From NCBI GenBank assembly GCA_021234155.1, contig JAJEKV010000059.1:2000182-2064181 (forward strand): a stretch of 64,000 nucleotides of DNA, given 5' to 3'. This document shows, in pieces, positions 22,828-34,433 of the stretch. This stretch comes from Isoetes taiwanensis. Taxonomy: Eukaryota; Streptophyta; Lycopodiopsida; Isoetales; Isoetaceae. The stretch's first letter is position 1, and each line of letters starts with the position of its first letter. The notes below the pieces were generated by a model. That model searched no databases and had not been told where the DNA came from. It worked only from the letters and a program-made list of their open reading frames with translations. The position numbers and the translations under genes were made by a program.

Positions 22828-22857
22828 GCCCGGCAACGCTGGGCACACGTTTACTAG
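22828..22857 (+). other. Helitron A 3' hairpin and CTAG end
   Basis: Seven-base stem with AAC loop (22828-22844), 13 bases downstream to the terminal CTAG (22854-22857). In Helitrons this hairpin is the transposition termination signal. Confidence 0.85.
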
Positions 22858-22859
22858 TT

Positions 22860-25800
22860 TCATATATATATTGTTTAAAATAGGAAAGACTTAAAGCCAT
22901 GTATGAAACAATTTGATTGCTAATATTTGGAATGACACTATAGTAGACCACCATCCGTTGAAACCTACTTGTTATATAATCATCTAGAAGTTGCCTACAT
23001 TCCGTTGTTGCAACTGCAACTTAGCTTACAAGCCACATAAATGTTACATTGGCAATCATTCAACATTGAGAAAAATTTTGAGGGAGATGATCTTGTTGCA
23101 CCTTGCGATAAGAAGTGAAACGGTCAATGCATTACTAGACCTAGACAAGCCGAAAAAGTTGCCAACAAAAAGTATAGTTCAATATGCATAAAGCTCACAG
23201 GCATTTGGTAGAGATCCATTACATCCCTCACTTCAAAGATGCTAGAAAAATATTTGCAGTAGAAGAGATACTAGATTGAAAACTTCCCAAGTTCCATGCT
23301 CTGTGTTCGTGTTTGTTTGAGATATTAGCAAAAACAATTGGGGGTTTCTAAGGGGGTTTAATTTAATGGGTCAATTTCTAATATGTGGGATGTAATGTGC
23401 AATGGGTAGATGTATAATATTAATATATTGTTATTAAATAATAGGATGCATATGCATGTAAACGTTTTGCAGCCCCTTTGGGGCCATAAGGATTTTACGT
23501 AGATATTTCTTGAGAATTGTGAGTAAGTTTACAAGAAATCAATTTTTACACCACAACGTTTTGTGCTACCATAACAATATAGCTGGTTTCTATGAGTTGT
23601 ACATGACAATCGCACACACTTGCACACCAAGAAAGAACATATAATGTAGAGCCTCCAATATGATTCTCTCGTGGATTGCATTCCAACATGTTACCACAAT
23701 TAGATGATTTCATACCTATCTTGTAATTGAGCAATCCAATCAGCTAAATTGTTCTCACACTGGCCGACAATATGTAGATATATCTTATAGTAATTAGCAC
23801 AACCATGAAAACATAGTGGAATATGACAATGCATTAGGATGAGGACAATATAGTAGGACTACTCTTGATGGTAAAAAACGATTTTCAGAACCTGTGACAC
23901 TGTGCTGGCAGAAAACGTTCATGCAAATAATTCCTGTACAAAACATCTTGGAGACTCATGTATGAAGGTCAACATCAAGGTCAGGTATAGAATTCCTGGT
24001 ATTCTAGTATGGAGCATATGATATAGAGTTACCTTCAAGATGAAGAAAAATATGACATGAGCTGAAAGTAGTGTAGCCAAAGGAAAAGAGATAAGATGTA
24101 CACAACACTACAAAGCCTATCTTGGAGGGGCCTATAGGTTTAGTTGCCATAACAGAAGTTTGAATATTAGTACAGGTGGAAAACTAAAAAAAGATAGTTG
24201 TTTTTATCTTTTCTATGTATTTTATTTTTTCTCTATGCATCTACTTACTTAAATTGTAACTGGGGTGGGTGTCCTCTTTTTTTTGGCACCGGTGTGGACA
24301 TTTTTCCGGCGAAAAGCGTTAGTTTTGGGATCGAGAAAGTTGAAAAGTGTGAAAGTTTTGGGGGAAGGATTTAGGTTAAGGGACCCCTTATACTTTTTTT
24401 TTTTTTGCAGGTAATTTAAAATTCTTCACTAATTTAACGGACGTAATGATGGTTTTGGTAATCTTTGTAATAATCTTTTTGTGCGTGTCCGGGCGCTCGT
24501 AATAATCTTTTTGTAGCGCAGTGCCTTTGTAATAATCTTTACGTGAAGGTTTCGCGTTGATCGACAAATTAGGGAAGTCCTACAACCCCTTAGGTTAGAT
24601 TTGAAAATTTCGCTTCAAAGCTCAAGCAAGAGGAAATATTGCCGAACAGGAATTGTGCTTATTATATGTAAATGAAAGAAAATTCTGGATTGAACCAAAG
24701 CAAGCTCGAAAACTGCCATCGCTTGGAGCAAAGTAGCTATTGGAACCCAAACAAATCTGCTCATTGTGGTGCATCAATCTGCTCACACTCTTTCAGGGAA
24801 GACACGACGAAAAACGGTGGATTTGATGCTCGACATAGGGTTTATAGCCCGTGTAAGGAAGCAAAAGCCGGAAGCAAAATGAGGAAGGCGACAAGCAAGT
24901 GAATTCCACGAGTGGCAAAATTTCTTCAGATGTGCCGGACTTCAGGTAGAGCTCTAGGCTTTCCTTACAGTGGTTGGATTCTCAGGCAAATCTAATCAGA
25001 CAAATTGGGGCAGCAAGTAGAACGTAACACCTCTCTGTTTATTCTCTCACTTTTGTTATGTATTGCATTTTATCAGGTTTTAGATTTTGAAGCTGCTTGA
25101 AGATCTGCTTATTTGCTTGGAGTAGAGAAGTTGTGCAACAGATCTTTATTTCCAGTCTTGGTGCAGTTCTGCTCTGCCTTTCTCAAACAAGATCAACCAC
25201 CTCTCCGCCGGACTAAGCCCAAGACCAAATCTAAGCCTAGCCCTAGCCTCTTTCTGAAATTCATCCTATCTTTTTATGTTTCTGCAAGATGTAAGAGTTG
25301 CTTTCTTCTAAATACAAGGGATTTTCATCATGTTTCTAATTGATCTATTCTTTTTGGTTGTATGTTGCCCGTCAATGTGCACTTCTTTGGATGGTTCATG
25401 CAGCTTTAGCTATGGAGTTGACAAAAGCTATCAACGAGTGTCTTCACGAATTAGGTCTTTGTCTGCTATAATCATATGCTGGAAATGAATCATATGTTTG
25501 AAGATTCAAACTGGTTCTTTTAGCCTGATCCGCTTCTGATTTGGGGAAAAAGCTGAATTCTTGAAGTAGCTTCGTTTTAGTTTTGTCTCAGAGCTTAGCT
25601 TTTGTGCTTATTTAGAATGTTTTTTGCGACTTGGCATCATGAGACCGGCCTAGCCAGGTTATCAAAGCTGTGTCTGCTGCTAATTTTTCTCAGGTTAGTT
25701 TATTTATTCTCTATCTGATAGAAGTTTCTAGGCCTAGAAGCTCATTGCTTCCTAAGTTTCTACCTGAACCTTTTAATAATTCTACATGGGGGTATCTTCG

Positions 25801-27695
25801 GTTTTGTCAGTGTAGAACCTTTCTCTTTTTTTATATATCATAACTTGCAGAAAGAAATGATCTGGACAAGAAATTGTGGAGCAATTAAAGGTGACTGCAT
25901 GTGTTTCATTGCTAGGAGAAAATGGAAAAAAGCTTGATATAGTTTATATCACAGTTGTTGTACTTTGTCTACCTTTGGTGCAGATCGTATTATCTCATTT
26001 TTTCTATTGTGCTTCGCTTCATGTAGAAGATCCAGAAGGTTCAAGGCAGGAGCTTCATGGCTTTATTTGAGCAGAAAGCTGAGGTTCTTTGTTGTGGAAT
26101 TTTGGCAGAGGTAAAGGAAGTTACGATGAAGCTTGATAAGTATGAATGGCTTTTTACTACTGGAGCCTTTAGATTTTAGGGACCATTAGATTTCACATGT
26201 ATATTTTAAAAGATTTTTAACAGTGGACCTAAGGGGCAGAGTCTTTGGTGGAACCAAAAACAAAGAATAAATTGCTGAAAACGAATTTTGCAAAAGGTAA
26301 TATTTGCATGCACAGTTTTGTCTACCTCTTCTTATGCGTTTCGCATTGTTTCCTATGCTACAGAGAGAATTAAAGTTTTTTTGGGTCTTTACATTTCATT
26401 TATCCTATGCTGCAAAAAAAATTTAAGGGCTTAGCATATCTGACTTGAAGATTTAAGGCATTTTCACTTACCTATATTATAGATCAAGGGTCTAAGGGTG
26501 TCTCATTTACTTATACTACAGATTAAGGGCTTAGTATATCTTAATAAGGTAGAGCTAGGTATTGCATGTATTCTTATTGTGGCATTTGGATTGCTCCCAA
26601 GAATTAGTTGTACCTACTTTATCTATGTGTTTATAAGGAGTGGCATTCTATAGATATGATTACAAAGCCTATATATATTTTTCAATTGCATTGTTGTTTT
26701 GGTGTTGCAGCAAAGCTACAAGCAACACCAGTTTGTGAGCAAGATGCATTTGGATGCGTTGTCATGCCCTAAATAGATCAAGCAAATTGATTTGAGGTAT
26801 TTCGGTGGCCCTTATGCTTAATTTGTATTCTTGCATTTGGCATTTGTATTTGTAGGATTGATATTATGAGCACCAATGATTAATGTTTTTGTTGCAATGC
26901 TTCAACGAACAGATGCTTCGGCCTTGATCAAGCTGCATAATGGCAATTGTTTGCAGCTTCTGCAATCTTTGCAACAACAACCTTGGGATATACCATTGTT
27001 GACCTAACACAAATATGCACCTTCAATTTAACCTTAGAACCTATAGTGCAAATGATGCCTCTGCCTGTCATGAATCACGTATTGTGTAAGATAAGGCTAT
27101 CAAAATATAAAGGCATGTTAGTTCCATTGTTAGGTATCTTTTGAACATTTTTGCTAACATCTTAACAAACGCTATGCATCCAAGTGTTAAAATCTTTCAA
27201 ATATATTAGCAAAATATGATAACTATGTTAATGAATTTGAACTTGAAAACGCTGAATGCATAGTACACTTCAAACCCTTTTTTGTCAATAATCATTTTAC
27301 AAATGTATTTCATTGTTGCAATTGCAGTACGTATATACATACGTTGCTATGCCTTCCTTTTGCCTTGACCAATACTTAAAATATTTGTCTACATCATTGG
27401 ATGCACATTTTGCTCATTATAAACTACTAAGTTCAATTGAATTAAATTATAAACCATATATGTAGCTTAGGAAGAATATTTACATCCGACAACTTTACCA
27501 CTAAAGAAATGCCCTCTCAAGTTCTGTGGTGCATTCATTTTGCAATATAATTGTGGTGGGGGATAGGTGGAGAATACTATTGTGAAAATCTAACATGTGA
27601 TGCTGTTGTTGGAAGTTGCACATAAGATGTTTAGAGGCTAAGAAAAGACGTATGCTAGGACATTAGCCCGGCAACGCCGGGCACACGTTTACTAG
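22860..27695 (+). mobile_element. Non-autonomous Helitron, copy B
   Basis: Full-length head-to-tail copy following A. It starts with the same TCATATATATATTG end and finishes with a perfect 7-bp hairpin GCCCGGC-AAC-GCCGGGC (27666-27682), then ACACGTTTACTAG. It lacks the LINE insertion of copy A and so shows the empty site at 25526. Most of the length is nearly identical to A, but patches near 23885-23945, 24330-24350 and 24455-24600 differ strongly. No transposase is encoded. Confidence 0.85.
27666..27695 (+). other. Helitron B 3' hairpin and CTAG end
   Basis: A perfect GC-rich stem (7 bp, AAC loop) followed by 13 bases to CTAG, immediately before T and the start of copy C. Confidence 0.88.
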
Positions 27696-27697
27696 TT

Positions 27698-30295
27698 TCA
27701 TATATATATTGTTTAAAATAGGAAAGACTTAAAGCCATGTATGAAACAATTTGATTGCTAATATTTGGAATGACACTATAGTAGACCACCATCCGTTGAA
27801 ACCTACTTGTTGTATAATCATCTAGAAGTTGCCATCTTGAAGTTACCATCTTGAGAATTGTGAGTAAGTTTACAAGAAATCAATTTTTACACCACAACGT
27901 TTTGTGCTACCATAACAATATAGCTGGTTTCTATGAGTTGTACATGACAATCGCACACACTTGCACACCAAGAAAGAACATATAATGTAGAGCCTCCAAT
28001 ATGATTCTCTCGTGGATTGCATTCCAACATGTTACCACAATTAGATGATTTCATACCTATCTTGTAATTGAGCAATCCAATCAGCTAAATTGTTCTCACA
28101 CTGGCCGACAATATGTAGATATATCTTATAGTAATTAGCACAACCATGAAAACATAGTGGAATATGACAATGCATTAGGATGAGGACAATATAGTAGGAC
28201 TACTCTTGATGGTAAAAAACGATTTTCAGAACCTGTGACACTGTGCTGGCAGAAAACGTTCATGCAAATAATTCCTGTACAAAACATCTTGGAGACTCAT
28301 GTATGAAGGTCAACATCAAGGTCAGGTATAGAATTCCTGGTATTCTAGTATGGAGCATATGATATAGAGTTACCTTCAAGATGAAGAAAAATATGACAGA
28401 GCTGAAAGTCGTGTAGCCAAAGGAAAAGAGATAAGATGTACACAACACTACAAAGCCTATCTTGGAGGGGCCTATAGGTTTAGTTGCCATAACAGAAGTT
28501 TGAATATTAGTACAGGTGGAAAACTAAAAAAAGATAGTTGTTTTTATCTTTTCTATGTATTTTATTTTTTCTCTCTATGCATCTACTTACTTAAATTGTA
28601 ACTGGGGTGGGTGTCCTCTTTTTTTTGGCACCGGTGTGGACATTTTTCCGGCGAAAAGCGTTAGTTTTGGGATCAGAAAGTTGAAAACCGGCGTGTGAAA
28701 GTTTTGGGGGGAAGGATTTAGGTTAAGGGACCCCTTATACTTTTTTTTTCTTTTCAGGTAATTTAAAATTCTTCAGCTAATTTAACGGACGTAATGATGG
28801 TTTTGGCACTGTAATAATCTTGTGCAGGTCTGGCGCCTGTAATAATCTTTTATAGCTTGTGCCCGCCTGTAATAATCTTTACGTGAAGGTTTCTGGCAGT
28901 GATCGACAAATTCCGGGGAAGTCCTACAACCTGCCGGTTAGATTTGAAAATTTCCGCTTCAAAGCTCAAGCAAGAGGAAATATTGCCGAACAGGAATTGT
29001 GCTTATTATATGTAAATGAAAGAAAATTCTGGATTGAACCAAAGCAAGCTCGAAAACTGCCATCGCTTGGAGCAAAGTAGCTATTGGAACCCAAACAAAT
29101 CTGCTCATTGTGGTGCATCAATCTGCTCACACTCTTTCAGGGAAGACACGACGAAAAACGGTGGATTTGATGCTCGACATAGGGTTTATAGCCCGTGTAA
29201 GGAAGCAAAAGCCGGAAGCAAAATGAGGAAGGCGACAAGCAAGTGAATTCCACGAGTGGCAAAATTTCTTCAGATGTGCCGGACTTCAGGTAGAGCTCTA
29301 GGCTTTCCTTACAGTGGTTGGATTCTCAGGCAAATCTAATCGACAAATTGGGGCAAAGCAGGTAGAACGTAACACCTCTCTGTTTTATTCCTCTCACTTT
29401 TTGTTATGTATTGCATTTTATCATGTTTTAGATTTTGAAGTCGCTTTTGAAGATCTCGCTTTTATTTGCTTGGAGCAGAGAAGTTGTGCAACAGATCTTT
29501 ATTTCCAGTCTTGGTGCAGTTCTGCTCTGCCTTTCTCAAACAAGATCAACCACCTCTCCGCCGGACTAAGCCCAAGACCAAATCTAAGCCTAGCCCTAGC
29601 CTCTTTCTGAAATTCATCCTATCTTTTTATGTTTCTGCAAGATGTAAGAGTTGCTTTCTTCTAAATACAACGGATTTTCATCATGTTTCTAATTGATCTA
29701 TTCTTTTTGGTTGGATGTTGCCCGTCAATGTGCACTTCTTTGGATGGTTCATGCAGCTTTAGCTATGGAGTTGACAAAAGCTATCAACGAGTGTCTTCAC
29801 GATTAGGTCTTTGTCTGCTATAATCATATGCTGGAAATGAATCATATGTTTGAAGATTCAAACTGGTTCTTTTAGCCTGATCCGCTTCTGATTTGGGGAA
29901 AAAGCTGAATTCTTGAAGTAGCTTCGTTTTAGTTTTGTCTCAGAGCTTAGCTTTTGTGCTTATTTAGAATGTTTTTTGCGACTTGGCATCATGAGACCGG
30001 CCTAGCCAGGTTATCAAAGCTGTGTCTGCTGCTAATTTTTCTCAGGTTAGTTTATTTATTCTCTATCTGACAGAAGTTTCTAGGCCTAGAAGCTCATTGC
30101 TTCCTAAGTTTCTACCTGAACCTTTTAATAATTCTACATGGGGGTATCTTCGGTTTTGTCAGTGTAGAACCTTTCTCTTTTTTTATATATCATAACTTGC
30201 AGAAAGAAATGATCTGGACAAGAAATTGTGGAGCAATTAAAGGTGACTGCATGTGTTTCATTGCTAGGAGAAAATGGAAAAAAGCTTGATATAGT
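27698..30295 (+). mobile_element. Truncated Helitron, copy C
   Basis: Starts with the same 5' end as A and B. About 510 bases present in A (17637-18150) and B are missing here after GAAGTTGCC (near 27832). The copy stops at CTTGATATAGT (30295), where A continues at 21100, so the last third, including hairpin and CTAG, is lost. It lacks the LINE insertion. Some variant patches match A and others match B, so it is a mosaic relative to them. Confidence 0.85.
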
Positions 30296-31592
30296 ACTAA
30301 ATTGTACTAAATGCAGTGAATATACTTTGGAAGTAAAATACATCCATAGTTTGAAGCCATAGAGGTCAGCAGTTTGCAAACAAGACAAAGAATACAGGCG
30401 GTCGTGCTTCTGATGGCAGACTCTTGATCAATTTCACAGGTTTGATTTCGTGTGTACCAAAATTATGTTGCATTGCTTACCATTTATGCAAATGCAGGCA
30501 TTACGAATATTTTAGTAGCCAATACCTAGAGTCCTCAATGCAGCGCTAATTCATTATTTGCTGGAAATTATTTGAAATGCACAGCCAATCTCACCGGCAG
30601 GGAAGCTTTAATTTATGTGAAATGAAGCAATAATTATGATTAAGACTGTACATTGTGAAGCAGGAGAGAAAGAAGTGAAAGCCATTGCTAGGTATAATAT
30701 CACAGTTTCAGTGTTGCTAATTGTGTGGTCCCATAAGTTGCCTTTTTCCAGCGTTTGGGTGACAATTTGAAAAAAGGTAGTGAGCTATGAGCGGAGAGGC
30801 ATGGGTACAAGGGCATACACAGATGGCATCTATAGCTAGAGTGTGGTTCATCTGTATTGGGTTCGCCAGAACATCCAAATTGAAGAGTGTCTTACCAACA
30901 CAGAAAATAAATAAACAAATGACGAAACTTGATCAGAAACCATCATAATCATTTCAACAAACCTTGCTTTTCACACCATAAGCTCCAATAAAAAATAGGT
31001 ACGGTGTTGATTTTAAAATAGAAATGGCCTCGTACACAATAATAATCACTCCTATATAAAGCATGTTCCTTTTTCTATTTTCTTTGATGAAAAAAACCCT
31101 GAGAGGGACACATGTCCTTGAAAAAAAATGAAAAAAAAAAGGAAGGACAGAAAGAGCACAGGAACAACCATCCGTCCATTTTCCCTGTTTTTTCTGTTTC
31201 GGACGGTTCCTCTGTTGGGCAAGTACATGTCCGATGCTCTGCTCGGCCTTGCAAATCCATCCTCTAGTCGTCAAATCTGGTGCTGTAGAGCCATGCTCCA
31301 AGAATCCGAGCAATAATAACTGCATCGATTATTTGATTTCTTTGTTGATTTAAACCTCCAGCCACGACCACGATTAAGAACTTAGACTCATATTTGTCAA
31401 TTAATTTGCCAAATTTGAATCCGATCAATCCTCTGAAATCCGAAGCCTTGGGCCCTAAAACCGTCCACGATTTTTGAATCTCTGTCTAAACAAGGTAATA
31501 CCTCATATTATTTTGCCCATTTTCTCAAAAAATCTTCCCATTTTCTCACATCCGACCTCTCCACCTTCGAATCTTTCCATTCGGGCGATCTA
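30296..31592. other. No recognisable gene
   Basis: Flank of the truncated Helitron. Minus-strand frames around 30954-31325 have a hydrophobic stretch but no family signature. The last 100 bases may be promoter and leader of the ORF at 31593. Confidence 0.3.
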
Positions 31593-31826
31593 ATGGCCTC
31601 TGCCGGAGTCATGGGAAGGAAAATGTTCTTGGGCGCCCTTCTTTTTGGGGTTTTCTTCATGATTCTTGCTTCTTGTGTACAGGGGCGTCGTCTTTTGGGC
31701 GCTCAGGCAGGGCGTGAAGTCGATGATCTTTCTTTTAATGAGCAGGAGTAGGTTTTGGAGCTTACAAATAGGTTGGGCGCTGTTACCAGACAGCTTCTTT
31801 TCCAGGATCCTTACACCACTTACTGA
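31593..31826 (+). pseudogene. Small secreted-protein ORF with in-frame TAG
   Basis: ATG at 31593 opens a 52-codon frame with a strong signal peptide: basic MGRK, hydrophobic core MFLGALLFGVFFMILASC, then a likely cleavage after CVQG. The mature part begins RRLLGAQAGREVDDLS. A TAG at 31749-31751 is followed in the same frame by 24 more codons that look like continued coding (VLELTNRLGAVTRQLLFQD, ending PYTTY) up to TGA at 31824. The whole would be a 76-residue secreted peptide precursor. I do not recognise a known plant peptide-hormone motif. The TAG may be a disabling mutation, a sequencing error or a real end. No poly(A) signal or intron is obvious. Confidence 0.4.
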
Positions 31827-32783
31827 AAAAGATTAGCCTAGTAGCGGCGATTCTTGGTTTGGTGTATAGCCCTCCGATTTGCCTCAAATTTTGCTGTTTG
31901 TCTTTACAATTTCTTCATCAAGCTTTATAAGACCAATATTTATCTTTACTGCTCAGGTTTTCCTCTCTAACAGATGAAGAAGCCGAGTCAATTCCAAAAA
32001 GATGGCAGGGGAGGAGGATGAGATAGAGCTGCACATGCTTCTCCAAGTGCTAAAAGAGTAATTACAACGTCCTTTACTCTTTGCTTAGGTATACATATTT
32101 TGGAACTCTATATGCCTAGCCACACAACAGGTTGTGATTTAATGTGGAGGCAGGGCCTAAGAAGACCTTATGCCTATATATTTTACATTTGAGAGCTTTC
32201 AAGTCGTTTGGAAAGGACCATCATCTCAACCTCTTCAATCGATGTCTTTGTTCATATAGCAGTTAAATGATCCTGATTCCTTATCTTTTGCATCCATATA
32301 AACTGCATTAATCTGCATCATTAAGAATCAACAATGTGTGAATGGTTTTGCAGAAAGCATTTTATTAACCCTAGTGATGATTATATGTAACTTCATACAT
32401 ATATGGAATTTTGAAGTTCTAATTTGTTACCTCTTCTTGCTTTTCTCATAATACGCACCTGCTCATTTTGCATGTTTTAAGCTAACCATGCTTTCAGCTA
32501 TCATACTGTTCATACTTAGTGCACAGTTGCTCTTTTAATATTTGCCTCATTATGGTATTTTCTATTTGCTATTAGTAATCAAGATATTGTGACATGACAT
32601 GCATTGATGTATAATCTGCATACCTTTTAGCGATTGGATAGCGAGTGGTGTCTCTTTGACTACCTTCCTTTAGGGTAGTTTTGTAAGAATGTTATTGCCA
32701 TTTTTGGTGTGCTGTATCTTTCCAGAACCTTAGCAATTATATGTGATACTTCAACATGATGTGTACTTATTTATTTCATACAG

Positions 32784-33075
32784 GTTGAGGAACTAGCTGC
32801 AGCACTTCGACAAGAGCAAGGACATGCAGACATCAAGCCAGTCCACGAGCAGGCGAGTTATTTGAAAACCCGTCTATTCCTTTGTATTTTTAGACTGAAT
32901 CATGACATTAACTCCATAATGATTGATTTAGGAAATAGATTCAACTGGCCAACTAGGTAACAGCCTGTATGCATCAAATCTTGGAGCATATACACAATCA
33001 ATGCTACCAGCTGTTGCTGCTCAACCCATGCCCATAAGTGGAACAGCTTTTAATGAATCGCATGAAGATGAGTAA
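32784..33075 (+). CDS. Two 3'-terminal exons of unidentified gene
   Basis: Exon 32784-32852 (69 bases) follows TTCATACAG and encodes VEELAAALRQEQGHADIKPV and three more residues, a likely coiled coil. It ends at CAG|GCGAGT, which would be a GC-type donor. Exon 32932-33075 follows TTGATTTAG and encodes 47 residues (EIDSTGQLGNSLYASNLGAY ... ISGTAFNESHEDE) to a TAA stop. Phases agree (both start in phase 0). Upstream exons are not certain; a candidate lies near 31975-32058. The family is not recognised. The acidic C-terminus and alanine/glutamine composition give no function. Confidence 0.4.
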
Positions 33076-33104
33076 ACATTGAAAATACATCAAGAGCGTG
33101 CAGC

Positions 33105-33735
33105 CAGCGCAGGTGGTCGGACTTGGGATTTCGTTTGGAGAATAGCTTTGCAAGAAGCTATGAGCAGTTTGTGGGTGGACTAATTCATGAAGACAGCATA
33201 TAGACTCAAGTAACAAGTGTGCTGTTTGAACAATTTTACTGCCAGAGAATAGTTTCATCAATCAGGCTCAGAATGCAAGACAAGGAAGCAAGTACAGGTT
33301 AAAAGATATCTCAAAAGCTTTATAATGACTTAGATGAGTTAATTCTTTATTTTGGCTGAAACCTTTTTTTTTTTTTTGGTTATTTTCAATAATTTGTGTT
33401 TACTGCTTTCAACATTTATTTTCTAAAACAAGCATCTAGACCAGATCCTTGCATGAAAATTTCAAGAATGGATGAGCTTGCAAGAATGATGAGAGGAAAA
33501 TGCAAGCACAGATGATGGCTCAATATTAGTCATTCTTATAAGTTCTGAAACACTTGAAAAGATGCAAAGACAGGAAAGAAAAGCTTCAGTAGCATGTTGA
33601 ATGCCTTGAGGATCTCTTTCGTGCGAGGGCCATCCAGGGCCATCCGTTCTTCGATGTGAAGAGATCAAGACCTTTCTAGATATGGCAATGATCTCCAACA
33701 CCACTACGTCAATTTTGCATGTAATTCATCAAGGT
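33105..33735 (+). pseudogene. Coding-like fragments, degraded
   Basis: A frame at about 33115-33297 reads WSDLGFRLENSFARSYEQFV and later LFEQFYCQRIVSSIRLRMQD with one stop, ending at a possible donor (ACAG|GTTAAAAG). Another segment at 33437-33733 carries HVECLEDLFRARAIQGHPFF in one phase and SSETLEKMQRQERKASVAC in another, ending CATCAAG|GTACG. These look like former exons of a coiled-coil protein now broken by stops and frameshifts. They may be part of the same locus as 32784-33075 or a neighbour. Confidence 0.3.
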
Positions 33736-33769
33736 ACGTTGTCTTTGGACTAAACCAGAGTGTACATAT

Positions 33770-33935
33770 ATAGCCTATGCATTAGATGGTATTCTACCTA
33801 GTGGATGGAGTTTCCTTACTTGCAAGATTAGGCAAAAGGGTTATCGCAGTGAGACTCCGGTGGTTAATCTATCGGATGAGAGTGTGCGCCGCCCATACTC
33901 AGACTCCATCGGCCATCATTGGGTGGTAACATGGT
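33770..33935 (+). repeat. SINE-like copy 1 (degenerate)
   Basis: Aligns by eye with 34030-34200: both contain a TATAGCCTATGC/CAGCCTGTGC block, TTTCCTTACTTGC/CCTTTACTTACATC, and a CGCA(G/C)TGA..ACTCCGGTGG / CAGTCTAGTGG segment that resembles a pol III A box. This copy has lost the B box. Confidence 0.35.
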
Positions 33936-34014
33936 TTGTATTATAATTGCATGACATGGTGTGTTCATAGTTGGCATCTTGAACTGTCATCTTTCAAACA
34001 CATATTACTGAAAC

Positions 34015-34305
34015 AAAAAAGTACATGATTATACATATACACATCCAGCCTGTGCGATAGACAGCCTGTGCAATAGACGGCATGCTACATAGTTACTATG
34101 GGATTCCCTTTACTTACATCACTAGAGAAAACGCTTACCGCACTGACAGTCTAGTGGCTAGGCTACTGGATACGGGTGTGCCCCCCCCTGGCTAATGCAG
34201 GTTCAAATCCTGCATGTTCTAGCTTAAAATAGATAAGACGGGAAGAGAAATGTTCGCGGTGGCCTTGGCCGCCGCGATAAGTTTCTTGTAATATTTAATG
34301 ATATA
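34015..34305 (+). repeat. SINE-like copy 2 with A and B boxes
   Basis: AGTCTAGTGG (34149-34158) resembles an A box and GGTTCAAATCC (34200-34210) is a perfect B box, so a tRNA-like pol III promoter is present. Upstream, AGCCTGTGCGATAGAC is duplicated in tandem (34047-34078). Downstream is a strong hairpin (GCGG.GGCC TT GGCC.CCGC near 34255-34276). There is no convincing cloverleaf, so this is a SINE-like element rather than a tRNA gene. Confidence 0.4.
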
Positions 34306-34433
34306 CAACATAATGTGAGGTAATTTATAGGTTGAGAGTAAGTATACTAGGCATAGCAATGTATATTTTGCCAATGCCATCCTGGGCGACTTCATTGCTA
34401 ATGTTAAATAAAATCTCTGAGGCAGTCCTGTTA

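Larger units (their letters stand above)
17502..22857 (+). mobile_element. Non-autonomous Helitron, copy A
   Basis: The 5' end TCATATATATATTGTTTAAA is of plant Helitron type, as is the 3' end: a hairpin GCCCGGC-AAC-GCTGGGC (22828-22844, one G-T pair) followed by ACACGTTTACTAG, with CTAG as last bases and T next. It has no terminal inverted repeats and no Rep/helicase frame, so it depends on another element for movement. The interior has intron-like and exon-like pieces: GCAG-bounded segments near 20053, 21014, 21190-21271 and 21877 (the last reads to a stop as QSYNKQHRFVSKMHLDALSC...), suggesting captured gene fragments of unknown origin. A 539-bp LINE fragment (20177-20715) lies inside. The next copy starts only two bases after CTAG. 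Confidence 0.85.

Noticed and set aside
34137..34215. A functional tRNA gene
   Set aside because: A and B boxes are present but the acceptor and anticodon arms do not pair and the spacing is too long; SINE-like instead.
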